Below, piece after piece: positions 1 to 12,330 of a stretch of DNA of 64,000 bases; the first letter of the stretch is position 1, and the number at the start of each line of letters is the position of its first letter. Source of the DNA: Sorex araneus. Its lineage: Eukaryota > Chordata > Mammalia > Eulipotyphla > Soricidae. A model generated the notes under the pieces. That model did not search any database and was not told the DNA's origin. It saw only the letters and a program-made list of their open reading frames with translations. The stretch is from NCBI RefSeq assembly GCF_027595985.1, contig NC_073307.1, forward strand, positions 120,569,678 to 120,633,677. Direction: 5' to 3'. Made by a program: the position numbers and the translations under genes.

Positions 1-500
1 TCACCCAGCACAATAACTAGGATGTGCAATCAATACAGGTGTCTAACACAGATGAATGGATAATGAAAATACAGTATACATATACATCATGATATATTAT
101 ATACTGCAGGAAATGATAAAATTATGTATCTTACTAAAACTGGATGGTACTGGAGGGTGTTGTGTTAAGGGATGTGAGCCTGAGAAGAAGGGAAAATACC
201 AAGTGATATCTACTTGCCTGTGGTATATAACAGAATAGTAGGAGGAAGGAATGCCTGGCCTCATGGGTATGCCCACACTACCTTTGACCCTTGAGCATAG
301 AAATGAAAATAATTGGTATGGAATGAAACCGAGGTTGATAATAGAAAGAGAGATGGGAGACATAAAGAGTAAGGTTCATCGGTAGAGATGGGGTTATATA
401 TATCAGAGTCAACACTATTATACATATGAAATCCAAACTACAACAATATAACTTAGGAATGTGCTCATCAAGGAGCAGACTGGAGGATGGGTAATGAATA
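1..500 (+). mobile_element. Old L1 remnant (sense strand)
   Basis: Degenerate sequence matching, in opposite orientation, the remnants at 43660-44560 and 63520-64000 (shared phrases such as aaaataccaagtgatatc and actggatggtactggag). Typical of the conserved end of ORF2 and 3' region of an old mammalian L1. Heavily mutated; the right boundary is uncertain. Confidence 0.6.
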
Positions 501-1264
501 GTTGTAGAAAATAAGGAGAAGTTATTTTAACTTAATAAAAAATTACTTTAGGCTCCTTGGTTTATAATACTGTTATTGGTTGCAATTCATGTATAAAACA
601 TCCCAGCACCAAATTTTCCACTAGAGTCCACTTCCTTCCACGATTATCCCAGTGTCCTGAACCCTTCATCCTTCCCCTCCCCTATGTCCTCACCATGGAA
701 AAGCTTCCTACTAAAAGCCAGCTCTCAGTTTCTATTGTTTGTGGGCATTTATTGCCTCACCATGTTTCTTTATATCTCACTTTATCAGACAGAAAATTTT
801 GTATCTATCCTCTCTGTCTGACTGCCTTCTCTCAGAATAAAACTCTTCAGATTCTCCCACATAGCAAATGGGATGATATTAGAAGTCTCTGGAGAAGAAT
901 ATACAAAGGCACCAGTCCCTTTTTACAAAGCTTTCCTTCTTGTGTGGCAGGAAGCCACCTCCCAGTGGAAAGAGGCTTTATTCCCCCAGACTGAATAAGT
1001 CACTTCTCTCTTGGTTCTTGCAGCCTTGGAGGCCTCTTGAGGAGAAGAAACCACAACCACATTTCCCCCCATCAGGGCAGATACCCTAGTCATTCATGTC
1101 ACTGAACATAAAAGTCAGTTGTGGTAAGTGCTTGTCTTTTTTGTTTCCTGAAAAAAACTTTAGAAACCAGAACTTACTTCATATTGATGGTGGTTTTTAA
1201 TGCACATTATTAGTTTCCTCATGTAGCACTTATCTTATTGTCAGAGACTTATTAACACAGAAAA

Positions 1265-1460
1265 TTTTATTTATTTATTTATTTATTTTTTGCTTTTTGG
1301 GTCACACCTGGCAATGTACAGGGGTTTCTCCTGGTTATGCACTCAGGAATTCCTCCTGGTGGTGCTCAGGGGACCATATGGGATGCTGGGAATTAAACCC
1401 GGGTTGGCTGCGTGCAAGGCAAACAAACGCCCTACCTGCTGTGTTATTGCTCCAGCCCCC
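1265..1460 (-). mobile_element. tRNA-derived SINE (type 1)
   Basis: The minus strand starts with the ggctggagcaataacacagc head and the B-box-like gggtttaattccc, and ends in a poly(A)-rich (T/TTTA on +) tail at 1265-1290. It is inserted inside block V; copies at 27765 and 40886 are uninterrupted there. Confidence 0.85.
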
Positions 1461-1740
1461 AGAAGAGATAAATTGAGGAGAATAAATGACTTTCTTGGGA
1501 TCTGGGTAGGTCAATTTTGGTCTTGATCCTGGAGCCATGTCTGGGGAATTCCCAGTTTTCTGCCAGGTCATTAATGAAAGAAGCTCCCATCAGATATCTC
1601 TGCAGGGGGAAATTTCTGAGGAAGAATCAGGGTTGTAGAGACTGCAGTTACTCACTATTTTTATTCTCCTCAGAAATAGTATTAGGAGGGTTTTAGCTTT
1701 TTGTTATTTTTAACATTTAAACATTTTAACATTTAAAACA

Positions 1741-1908
1741 TTTTTTTTGGGGGGCCATACCCAGTGGTGTACAGGGGTTACTCCTGGCTTTGCACTCAGG
1801 AATTACTCCTGGTGGTGCTCAGGGGACCATATGGGATGCTGGGAATCAAACCCGGGTTGGTCTCATGCAAGGCAAATGCCCTACCTACTGTGCTATCACT
1901 CCAGCCCT
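1741..1908 (-). mobile_element. tRNA-derived SINE (type 1)
   Basis: Same family as 1265-1460, slightly more diverged, with a T run at 1741-1748 as the reversed A-tail. Confidence 0.82.
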
Positions 1909-2974
1909 GGGTTTTGGCGTTTTGATTCTAGATGGTATCAGGTAATTGGGCCATGATTGGGCATCTGCTCTGAGAAGGGCAGAAATAAGACATCGACTTT
2001 TTGGGCTCTGCTTTTCCTTCCCCTGGCTGGCTGATACATACCACAGAGGCCTATGCAGTGTTAATGAAACTCCTTTTTTTGGTTAATGGGGAGAAACATG
2101 AGTTCTCATGACTCAGGTTAGTTTTAGTTATTTTAGTTCATTTAAGCCATAGTTGTTGTTATTTGCTTGAAAATCAAAATCAAGAACACAAAATAATAAT
2201 AAATATCTGCTTACCACCATATTTTCAAATAAAAATCAGATTATATTTGCAATGATTTATTATAATAGTGAGAAATCATTCCCCCAAAATTATGGGGATA
2301 GGATGGAGATCTGATGACCAAAAAAGCAGTTGCTACAAAATGCAAACAATTTAATGTAATTCAGTGTGAATAAGAGATCCATCGTCTGTAGAAAGTCCCA
2401 GGAACTACCTTCTGTGAACATGCTAAAGAATATAGAACTGTCTGCATTTGTCACAAAATCCCATTTGTATATTCTTCATCTACCATGCATCCAGAAGGAG
2501 ATAATAATGGCTTGCAAATGGATTCCCATTCCTCTGGTTGTGGTACATCCAGAAAAATGGCAGCAAGAAAAATGAGTGAGGGCAGGAGGAAAGCAACTTG
2601 AAATACGTTTTCCCTTCCAAATATTAAGTTGGCAGTGATTTTGATTATAGACCACAGGACATAGGCCCTGTTTGATGACTTTTTCCCCCCACTCAAAACT
2701 AGCCAAAACTGCAGTCACAATCTTTTCTGAGTTCTGTCTTCTTGCTAGTAAAAACGAAACCGTTCATTAACCAGCTCATTTGATGATAATCTCCTTGATT
2801 AAAGTCCTTGTCATTCTATTTAAGATAATTGTGTGTGTGTGTGCGTGCAAGCATACACGCACATACACATGCAATCCTACAAAACAGAAAAAGGAAAAGG
2901 AACTTTGAAAAAGTAAGATAGAGGACAATTCCTTTGCCAAGTGATACCAATAGTAGCCTTATACCTATATTAGT

Positions 2975-3200
2975 CACTGTCATCCTGTTGCTCATCGATT
3001 TGCTCAAGCAGGCACCAGTAACGTCTCCATTATGAGACTTGTTGTTACTATTTTTTGCATATAAAATACGCCACGAGTAGCTTGCTAGGCTCTGCCTTGG
3101 GGGCGGGATACTCTTGATAGCTTGCCAGGCTCTCTGAGAGGGGCAGAGGAATCGAACCCGGGTCGGCCTCGTTCAAGGCAAACACCCTACTCGATCCAAT
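2975..3200 (-). mobile_element. Type 2 SINE with 11-bp target duplication
   Basis: A tRNA-like head (reversed) at the 3200 side, an inverted-repeat-like middle (cttgccaggctctctgagag) and a short CAGTGA-type tail at the 2975 side. Flanked by cctatattagt at 2964-2974 and 3201-3211. Confidence 0.85.
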
Positions 3201-3406
3201 CCTATATTAGTAAAGCAACTTATTTCTCCACATGACAGCAAATTTGAATGGGATGGAAGCACTGTGCAAATAGGCTACAATGAAAGCAATCATAATGTTT
3301 TACTGTTTCGATCTACAAAGCTACCTCCAGGCTTCAAATTTCCAGAGAAAATCCTTTGATCTCCCCCTCTCTCCTCCTCTCCCATCTTCCCTCCCCTCAT
3401 CTCTGT

Positions 3407-3553
3407 TTCTTTGGGCTCAGGCCTTGCTCCTGGTTCCGTACTCAGGGATAACTCTTGGACTGGCTCAGGAGACCATATGGGATACAGGAATTGAACCTGG
3501 ATCAATCCTGTGCAAGGCAAACACCCTGTCTTTTGTATTATTCCTCTAGCCCC
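3407..3553 (-). mobile_element. Degenerate type 1 SINE
   Basis: Recognisable by ctcctggttccgtactcagg, the accatatgggat box and a final tctagcccc, but strongly diverged. An old copy. Confidence 0.72.
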
Positions 3554-4740
3554 CTATTTTTTCTCTTGGGGCACTCATGTGACTCTCAATTTGAGCTACA
3601 TGTATGTGCCTTAGGACAAAAACACAACAGTGGCTTTGGAAATAAACTTGACAGAACTTACCTGCTTTTCGTTCTTCCTTTGGGTGGCAAGCTGACTCCT
3701 GTGGCAGGAAGAGTCTATAGAGATTCACCTTCTCTTTGAACCCTTCTCTGCCCGCAGAAGACCCCTCAGAAGGAGTGGAAGTTGGTGAAGGGACACTTAT
3801 CAAGGTTCCCACTAGCTTCTGTGAGTTCTTGTTCAGAGACCTGCTGTCAAATGAGAGCACAAAGTCTCTGGTGTCCTGAGAACTCTGGGAATGTGTCTCA
3901 ACATTAGATCTGATTAAAGCTCTATCTCTCTTTGTAACTTTCCACATGGTGACTCAATAAAAATTTTTTTTTAAAAAAATAAAGCTCTATCTCAGTCTCT
4001 ATTTCTCCACCCCCATATGGTACACTTTTCTGCTAGTGGTTCTAGTGCATTCTCCCACTGACAGCTGTGTGTCTTGGCAGCAACACAAAGCAATGTGTAA
4101 ATTTTGTTTTGTTTGTCAGTTTGAATCAGGGAATCATTTTTATTCAAATATAAGGTCCTAGGCTATGGCAGAAAATTTAGACATTTTCAGATTTGGAATT
4201 AATTTTAGTTGTAAATAATATGCTAATACTGTTAAGGAAAATTGAATAATATGCAAAATTAACCAAGTATGGACAATCAGAAGTGGTACAAAATCGCAGT
4301 TTGTTAGGACTTACACGTAAATTCAAATAACTCAGGTTATGTTTTTTCCCCTAAAGATAAAAGAATGCTAAACATTTCTTTGTCAGCTGTGGTGACAGTG
4401 TGGAGTAAGTACTCACACATTTTTGATGAAAGTGAAATTTGATAGAATTGACAAAGTAAGGGCCATTTAAAATATGTTTAGAAACATAAATGTCATACAT
4501 TTTCCTCCCTTAGTTTCTTATGTAGAAATTGATTTACAGTTTGTGCTGTATGTTTGTTCATATGCCCAAGACATAACACAAAATTTACACATATAGAATT
4601 ATTTATAGTATATCAGTGAAAGTATATCAGTGAAAGTCACAACATCCAACACACTGAATAAATTGAAATCTATAAGAAGCTCCTGTGTAGCTGTATTAAA
4701 AAATAGCAATATATATGAATTGGAATGACTTCAAAGTTAA
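3554..4740. repeat. Array blocks X and Z, first copy
   Basis: X (about 3554-4130) contains landmarks such as gtctatagagattcacctt and cctgctgtcaaatgagagc, repeated near 21300, 42050, 48480, 55310 and 61080. Z (about 4130-4740) continues with AT-rich sequence shared with 42640-43230 and 62040-63130. No gene seen; a 133-codon minus-strand frame in X is not kept in most other copies. Confidence 0.7.
3929..3979 (+). mobile_element. 51-bp micro-insertion of an L1 3' end
   Basis: Only the terminal part of an L1 3' UTR (gtaactttccacatggtga, then caataaaa and an A-rich tail) lies between perfect 14-bp duplications taaagctctatctc at 3915-3928 and 3980-3993. Other X copies have the single uninterrupted site. 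An extremely 5'-truncated L1. Confidence 0.85.
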
Positions 4741-4822
4741 TACTGTATCACTGCATCACTGTCATCCATTTTTTGTCGATTTACTCGGGTGGGCACCAGT
4801 AATGTCACTATTCCTACCAGCC
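4741..4822 (-). mobile_element. Partial type 2 SINE
   Basis: Only the 3' portion (actgtatcactgcatcactg tail and ggtgggcaccagtaatgtc) followed by a short remnant of the head (accagccc). Adjacent to the 3' end of L1-A. Confidence 0.65.
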
Positions 4823-4826
4823 CTAA

Positions 4827-7800
4827 GATTTTTTTTAATTTTTATTTTTTATTAATTTTTTTTTATTAGTGAATCACTGTGGGGTACAGTTACAGATTTA
4901 CAAACTTTCGTGCTTGTGTTTCAGCCATACAATGATTGAGTACCCATCCCTCCATTGGTGCTCATTCTCCACCACCAATAGTTCCAGTATCCCTCCCAGA
5001 ACTTCCACTCCCTCTCTCCTCCTCCACCCCTCCTCTGTGGCAGGGCATTCCTTATTGTTTTCTCTTTCCTTTTGGGTGTTGTAGTTTGCACTAGAGGCAT
5101 TGAGTGGCCATTGTGTTCAATCTATAGTCTACATTTGGTTCGCATCTCCCAACCCGAGCAGGTCGTCCAAATACCCTTTACTTGATGTTCCCTTCTCTAT
5201 TTGAGCTGCCTTTCCCCCCAACATTTGAGGCCGGCTTACAAGCCATGGAGTAAACTGCCTGATCCTTATCTCTACTATTCTTGGGTGTTAGTCTCCTATT
5301 CTGCTACTTCCATAAATGAGTGCAATCTTTCTATGTCTCTCCCTCTCTTTCTGACACATTTCACTTAACATAATACTTTCCATATTGATTCATTTATATG
5401 CAAATTTCATGACTGCATCTTTTCTAACAGCTGCATAGTATTCCATTGTATAGATGTACCAAAGTTTCTTCAACCAGTCATCTGTTCTAAGACACTCAGG
5501 TTTTTTCAAGATTCTGGCTATTGTAAACAGTGCTGCGATGAACATATAAGTGCAGATGTCATTTCGACTATACATTTTTGCTTCTTTGGGATATATTCCC
5601 AGCAGTGGTATTGCTGGGTCAAATGGAAGCTCAATTTCTAATTTTTTGAGAATTGTCCATATTGTTTTCCAAAAGGGCTGAACCAGTCGGCATTCCCACC
5701 AGCAGTGTCGAAGGGTCCCTTTCTCCCCACATCCTCTCCAACAGTGGTTGCTTTTGCTCTTTTGGATGCGTGCTAGTCTCTGTGGTGTGAGGTGGTACCT
5801 CATGGTTGTTTTGATCTGCATCTCCCTGATAATTAGTGATGTAGAGCACTTTTTTGTGCCTTTTGGCCATTTGTATCTCTTCCTTGCGAAAGTTTCTGTT
5901 CATTTCTTCACCCCATTTTCTGATGGGGTTGGATGTTTTCTTCTTGTAGAGTTCAACCAGTGCTTTGTATACCTTTGATATCAATCCTTTATCGGATGGG
6001 TATTGGGTGAACATCCTTTCCCATTCTTTAGATTGTCTTTGAATTCTGGTCACTGTATCTTTTGCGGTGCAGAAGCTTTTTAGTTTAATGTAGTCCCATT
6101 TGTTGATCTCTGTTTCCACTTGGTTGGCCAGTTGCATGTCATCTTTGAAGATACCTTTATCTTCAATATCGTGGAGGGTTTTGCCGACCTTGTCTTCAAT
6201 GTACCTTATGGTTTGTGGTCTAATGTTGAGGTCTTTAATCCATTTTGATCTGACTTTTGTGCATGGTGTCAGGTCGAGTTCTAAGCCCATTTTTTGCGTG
6301 TGGTTGTCCAGTTGTGCCAGCACAATTTGTTAAAGAGGCTTTCCTTGCTTCACTTCACATCTCTTGCTCCCTTATCAAAGATTAGATGATCATACATTTG
6401 GGGTTGTGTGTAGGGATATTCCACCCTGTTCCATTGGTCTGTGGCTCTGCTTTTGTTCCAGTACCATGCTGTTTTAGTTATTACCGCTTTGTAGTAAAGT
6501 TTGAGCTTGGGGAGGGTGATGCCTCCCATCATCTTTTTCCCAAGAATTGTTTTAGCTATCCGTGGGCGTTTGTTGTTCCATATGAATTTTAGGATTGTTT
6601 GATCCGCTTATTTGAAGAATATCATGGGTATCCTTATAGGGATCGCGTTGAATCTGTATAATGCTTTGGGGAGTATTGCCATTTTGACAATATTGATTCT
6701 TTCTATTCATGAGCAAGGTATATGTTTCCATTTCCTCATGTCCTCTTTTATTTCATGGAGTAGCATTTTATAGTTTTCTTTGTAGAGGTCTTTTACTTCC
6801 TTGGTTAAGCTGATTCCGAGGTACTTGATTTTCTGGGGCACGATTGTGAATGGGATTGCTTTTTTCACGTCCCTTTCCTCTGCCTCATTGTTTGTATATA
6901 GGAAGGCCATGGATTTTGGGGTATTTATTTTGTAGCCTGCAACTTTACTGCATAAGTCTATTGTTTCTAAGAGTTTCTTAGTAGAGGCTATAGACTTCTC
7001 TAGATATAGTATCATATCGTCTGCAAATAGTGTGAGTTTGATTTCTTCCTTTCCTATCTGGATGGCGTTAATCTCTTTTTCTTGTCTAATATCTTTCACA
7101 AATACTTCCAGTACTATACTGAAGAGAAGTAGTGAGAGTGGGCATCTTTGTCTTGTGCCTGATCTTAGAGGAAAGGCCCTTAGTTTTTCCCCATTGAGAA
7201 TAATGCTTGCCGTAGGCTTGTGGTAGATGGCTTCGACCATCTTGAGGAAAGTTCCTCTAAAACCCATTTTGGTGAGGGTTTTCATCATGAATGGATGTTG
7301 GGTCTTGTCAAATGCTTTTTTTGCATATATTGATATGATCATATGGCTTTTATCTTTACTTTTGTTGATATGATGAATTATGTTCATTGATTTCCGAATG
7401 TTAAACCATCCTTGCATCCCTGGGATGAATCCCACTTGGTCATGGTGTATGATCTTTTTGATGAGTTGTTGGATCCTATTTGCTAATATTTTGTTGAGGA
7501 TCTTCACATCGGTGTTCATCAGGGATATTGGTCTATGATTTTCTTTCTTAGTGGTGTCTTTGTTTGCTTTTGGTATTAGGGAGATGTGTGTTTCACAGAA
7601 ACTGTTTGGGAGAGTTCCTGTTTTTTCAATTTCCTGGGAAAGTTTAAGGAGAACTGACAACAGATCTTTAAATGTTTGGAAGAATTCGCCAGTGAAGCCA
7701 TCTGGACCTGGGCTTTTATTTTTGGGGAGATATTTGATTGCAGTTTCAATTTCCTTAATATTAATGGGTCTATTCAGGTATTCCAAGTCTTCTTGGTTCA

Positions 7801-8913
7801 ATCTTGGGAGATTGTAGGAGTCAAGGAATTCATCCATTTCTTTTAGGTTCTCTTGTTTTTTGGCGTATAGACCTTCAAAGTAGTCTCTGATGATCTTTTG
7901 AATCTCATTGGGTTTTGTTATGTCCCCCTTTTCATTTCTGATTCAGTTTATTAGGGTTCTCTCTCTCTCTTTCTTTGTGAGTCTTGCTAGCGGTTTATCA
8001 ATCTTATTTATTTTCTCGAAGAACCAGCTCTTTATTTCATTGATCTTTTGGATTGTTTTTTGGTTTCCATGTCATTAATTTCTGCTCTAATTTTTATTAT
8101 TTATATCCTTCGGTCTGGTTTGGGTTCCTTTTTCTGGTCCTTTTCTAAGATCTTGAGCCGTGAAGTCAAGCTATCTATGTGGGCCCTCTCTTGCTTCCTG
8201 AAGAATGCTTGGAGAGCTATAAATTTTCCCCTTAACACGGCTTTAGCTGCGTCCCATAGGTTTTGGTAGCTCATGTTCTCATTTTCATTTGCTTCTAAGT
8301 ATTTTTTTAAATTTCTTTTTTGATTTCCTTCCTGACCCACTCATTGTTCAACATTGAGTTGTTTAATTTCCAGGTGTTTGATTTAGTTCTCCGTGTCTGT
8401 GTGTGGTTAGCTTCTATCTTCAGTGCATCGTAGTCTGAAAAGATGGTTGATACAATTTCTATATTTCTGATTCTATTGAGGTATGTTCTGGGGCCCAGTA
8501 TATGGTCTATTTTGGAAAATGTTCCTTGTTCACTGGAAAAGATTGTGTATTTTTTCTTTTTTGGGTGTAAAGCTTGGTATAGGTCTATTATGCCTCTCTC
8601 TTCAATTTCTTCTTTCAGAGTCAGTGTTTCCTTGATGAGTTTTGTTCTTGTTGATCTATCCAGAGATGATAAGGCAGTATTGAAGTCTCCAACTGCTATT
8701 GTGCTGTTAGTGATGTCCTCTTTAAAGTCTGTTAGGAGTTGTTTTAAATGTTTAGCCGGTTGTTCATTAGGTACGTATAACTATAAGAGTGTGATTTCCT
8801 TCTGTTATACATATCCCTTGATAAATAGAAAATAAACTTAACTGTCCCTTCTAATCTTTTCAACCTGAAATCTATGTTGTCTGATACTGGGATGGCCACT
8901 CCAGCTTTTTTAA
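4827..8913 (-). mobile_element. L1-A, 3' part (outermost nested L1)
   Basis: Carries the 3' UTR (about 4827-5300) and most of ORF2 in broken frames: 5390-5821 and 5631-6323 (C-terminus, CWRGCGEKG), 6350-6532, 6707-7837 (reverse transcriptase with [12 protein letters not shown]) and 8101-8340. It stops at 8913 in the endonuclease domain, where L1-B was inserted, and resumes at 19450. Boundaries with flanking DNA are approximate; I found no target duplication for L1-A. Confidence 0.9.
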
Positions 8914-11859
8914 AAATTATTTTATTGATTCACCATGTGGAAAGTTACAAAGCTTTCAGGTTAAAGTCTCAGTTATACAATGCTCAAACACCCATCCCTT
9001 CACCAGTGCACATATTCCACCACCAAGAATCACGATATACCTCCCCCCTTCCCCCCACCTCCCCAGCCACCCACCCCGCATGTGTAACTGGTAAATTTCA
9101 TTTTACTTTCACTTTACTTTGATTACATTCAATATTTAAACAGAAAAATTCACTACTATTGATTTGGAGTTTCTCTCCCCTAAAGTCGATCTGCTGAAAA
9201 GAAAGCATTTGGTAATTTGTTTTCCATTGCTGAGAATGAAGAGATATGAGGTCAGGAGGCCACACTAGCAGCAGCATAGTTTTGGATTTCTGTATTTTAG
9301 TAACTAAGTCCAGAGAAATGTCTGCCAGGAATCGCAACATTGTAAGCTTGTACCTCTCAGCTACTTTATATTCCACATATGAGTGCGATCTTTCTATGTC
9401 TGTCTCTTTCTTTCTGACTCATTTCACTCAGCATGATACTTTCCATGTTGATCCACTTATATGCAAATTTCATGACTTCATGTTTTCTGACAGCTACGTA
9501 GTATTCCATTGTGTAAATATACCAGAGTTTCTTTAGCCAATCATCTGTTTTCGGGCACTCTGTTTTTTTCCATATTGTGGCTATTGTAAACAGAGCGGCA
9601 ATGAACATGGAAATGCAGATGTCATCTCTACTATACCTTTTTGCCTCTCCGGGATATATTCCCAGGAGTGGTATTGCTGGGTCAAATGGGAGCTCAATTT
9701 CTAACTTTTTGAGAATCGTCCATATTGTTTTCCAAAAGGGCTGAACCAGTCGGCATTCCCACCAGCAGTGAAGGAGAGTCCCTTTCTCCCCACATCCACG
9801 CCAACACCGGTTGCTTTTGTTTTTTGGGATGTGGGCCAGTCTCTGTGGTGTAAGATGATATCTCATTGTTGTTTTGATCTGCATCTCCCTGATAATTAGT
9901 GATGTTGAACATTTTCTCATGTGCCTCTCAGCCATTCGGATTTCTTCTTTGGAAAAGTTTCTGTTCATTTCATCACCCCATTTTTTGATTGGGTTGGCAG
10001 TTTTCTTCTTGTGGAGTTCAACATGAGCCTTGTATATCCTTGTTATCAACCCTTTATCCGATGGGTACTGCATAAATATCCTTTCCCATTGTGTAGACTG
10101 TCTTTGTATTTTGGTCATTGTTTCTTTTGAGTTGCAGAAGCCTCTTAGTTTGAGATAGTCCCATTTATTTATCTTTGTTTTCACTTGCTTGGCCAGTGGT
10201 GTGTCAGCTTTGAAGATACCTTTGGCTTCAATGTCGTGGAGGGTTTTGCCGACCTTATCTTCAATGTACCTTAGGGATTCTGGTCTGATGTTGAGGTCTT
10301 TAATCCATTTTGATCTGGTTTTTGTACACGGTGATAGATGGAGGTCTAAGCCCATTTTTTTGCATGTAGCCGTCCAGTTTTGCCAGCACAATTTGTTAAA
10401 CATGCTTTCCTTGCTCCACTTCACATTTCTTTCTCCCTTATCAAAGATTAGATGATCATATATTTGGGGGTTTATGTCAGAGTATTCAACCCTATTCCAT
10501 TGGTCTGCAGCTCTGCTTTTGTTCCAATACCATGCTGTTTTAATGACTACCGCTTTGTAGTAGAGTTGGAAGTTGGGGAGGTTGATTCCTCCCATTTTCT
10601 TTTTCCCAAGGATTGCTTTAGCTATTCGTGGGGGCTTATTGTTCCATATGAATTTCAGGAGCGCTTGCTCCATTTTTTGAAGAATGTCAAGGGTATTCCT
10701 ATAGGGATCACATTGAATTTGTACAATGCTTTGGGGAGAATTGCCATTTTGACAATATTAATTCTTCCAATCCATGAGCAGGGGATGTCTTTCCATTTCC
10801 TCGTGTCCTCTTTTATTTCCTGAAGTAGTGTTTTATAGTTTTCATTATACAAGTCCTTTACCTCCTTTGTTAAGCTGATTCCGAGGTACTTGATTTTTTG
10901 AGGCACAATTGTGAACGGGATTGCTTTCCTCAGGTCACTTTCTTCTCTCTCATTTTTTGCATATAGGAAAGCCATGGACTTTTGGGTATTGATTCTATAG
11001 CCTGCAACTTTACTATGCAACTCTATTGTTTCTAGGAGTTTCTTGGTAGAGGTTTTAGGGTTCTCTAGGTATAGTATCATATCATCTGCGAATAGTGAGA
11101 GCTCGATTTCTTCCTTTTCTACCTGAAAGCCCTTAATATCTTTTTCTTGCCTAATCGCTATTGCAAGTACTTCCAGTACTATATTGAACAGAAGTGGAGA
11201 GAGTGGGCATCCTTGTCTCGTCCCTGTTCTCAGAGTGAAGGCTCTTAGTTTTTCCCCATTGAGGACAATGCTTGCCATAGGCTTGTGATAAATGGCTTTG
11301 ACTATATTGAGGAAGGTCCCTTCTATTCCCATTTTGGTGAGTGTTTTCATTATAAACGGGTGCTGGATCTTGTCAAATGCTTTCTCTGCATCTATTGATA
11401 TGATTATATGATTTTTATCTTTTCTTTTGTTGATATGATGGATTATGTTGATTGATTTCCGGATGTTAAACCATCCTTGCATCCCTGGGATGAATCCCAC
11501 TTGGTCGTGGTATGATCTTTTTGATGAGTTGTTGAATTCTATTTGCTAATATTTTGTTGAGGATCTTCGCATCTGTGTTCATCAGGGATATTGGCCTGTA
11601 GTTTTCTTTTTTGTGGTGTATTTGTTTGCTTTTGGTATTAGGGAGATATGAGCCTCATAGAAACTGTTTGGGAGTGTTTCTGTTTCTTCAATTTCCTGGA
11701 AAAGCTTGAGAAGGACTAGCAAAAGGTCCTCTTTAAATGTTTGGAAGAACTCGCTAGTGAATCCGTCTGGACCTGGGCTTATGTTTTTGGGAAGACTTTT
11801 GATTACCATTTCAATTTTCTTGATGTTAATTGGACTATTCAGGTACTTCAGGTCTTCTT
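8914..11859 (-). mobile_element. L1-B, 3' half (interrupted by L1-C)
   Basis: Contains the 3' UTR (8914-9365), the ORF2 C-terminus (9366-10673, with a CWRGCGEKG box and IWNNKPPRIAKAILG), the reverse-transcriptase core (10655-11500, [10 protein letters not shown]) and a further piece (11582-11809). Frame changes separate these parts, so ORF2 is dead. Its 3' end is of a different type from L1-A and L1-C, with the motif caccatgtggaaag. The 18-bp duplication ccactccagcttttttaa at 8896-8913 marks its 3' insertion boundary. Confidence 0.92.
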
Positions 11860-12330
11860 TTTTTTTTTTTAAATTTATTTATTTTTAATTAGAGAATCAC
11901 CGTGAGGGTACAGTTACAGATTTATACACTTTTGTGCTTATACTTCCCTCATACAAAGTTTGGGAACCCATCCCTTCACCAGTGCCCATTCTCCACCACC
12001 CGTAAACCCAGTGTCCCTCCCACCCTCCCCAATCCCATCTCCCCCCCACCCCACCCTGCCACTGTGGCAAGGCATTCCCTTCTGTTTTCTCTCTCTAATT
12101 AGCTGTTGTGGTTTGCAATAAAGGTGTTGAGTGGCCGCTGTGCTCAGTCTCTAGCCCTCATTCAGCCCGCAACTCCCTTCCCCCACATGGCCTTCGACTG
12201 CAATGTAGTTGGTGATCGCTTCTCTGAGTTGACCTTTCCCCGGAACGTGAGGCCAGCCTCGAAGCCATGGAGTCAACCTCCTGGTACTTATTTCTACAGT
12301 TCTTGGGTGTTAGTCTCCCACTCTGTTATT

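Larger units (their letters stand above)
545..2960. repeat. Array blocks W and V, first copy
   Basis: Non-coding DNA repeated in the array. W (about 557-1010) recurs near 27100, 40170, 47200 and 59430. V (about 1090-2560) recurs near 27590, 40690, 54035 and 59740; the phrase cattcatgtcactgaa is a landmark. Two SINEs interrupt V here (1265-1460 and 1741-1908). A TG-rich run lies at 2831-2850. No convincing gene. Confidence 0.7.

Noticed and set aside
557-994. 145-codon plus-strand frame in block W
   Set aside because: Not conserved in the other W copies, composition like noncoding DNA, no domain.
3546-3947. 133-codon minus-strand frame in block X, partly echoed at 61124-61378
   Set aside because: Similar residues appear in two copies only because the DNA is duplicated; most other X copies break the frame.
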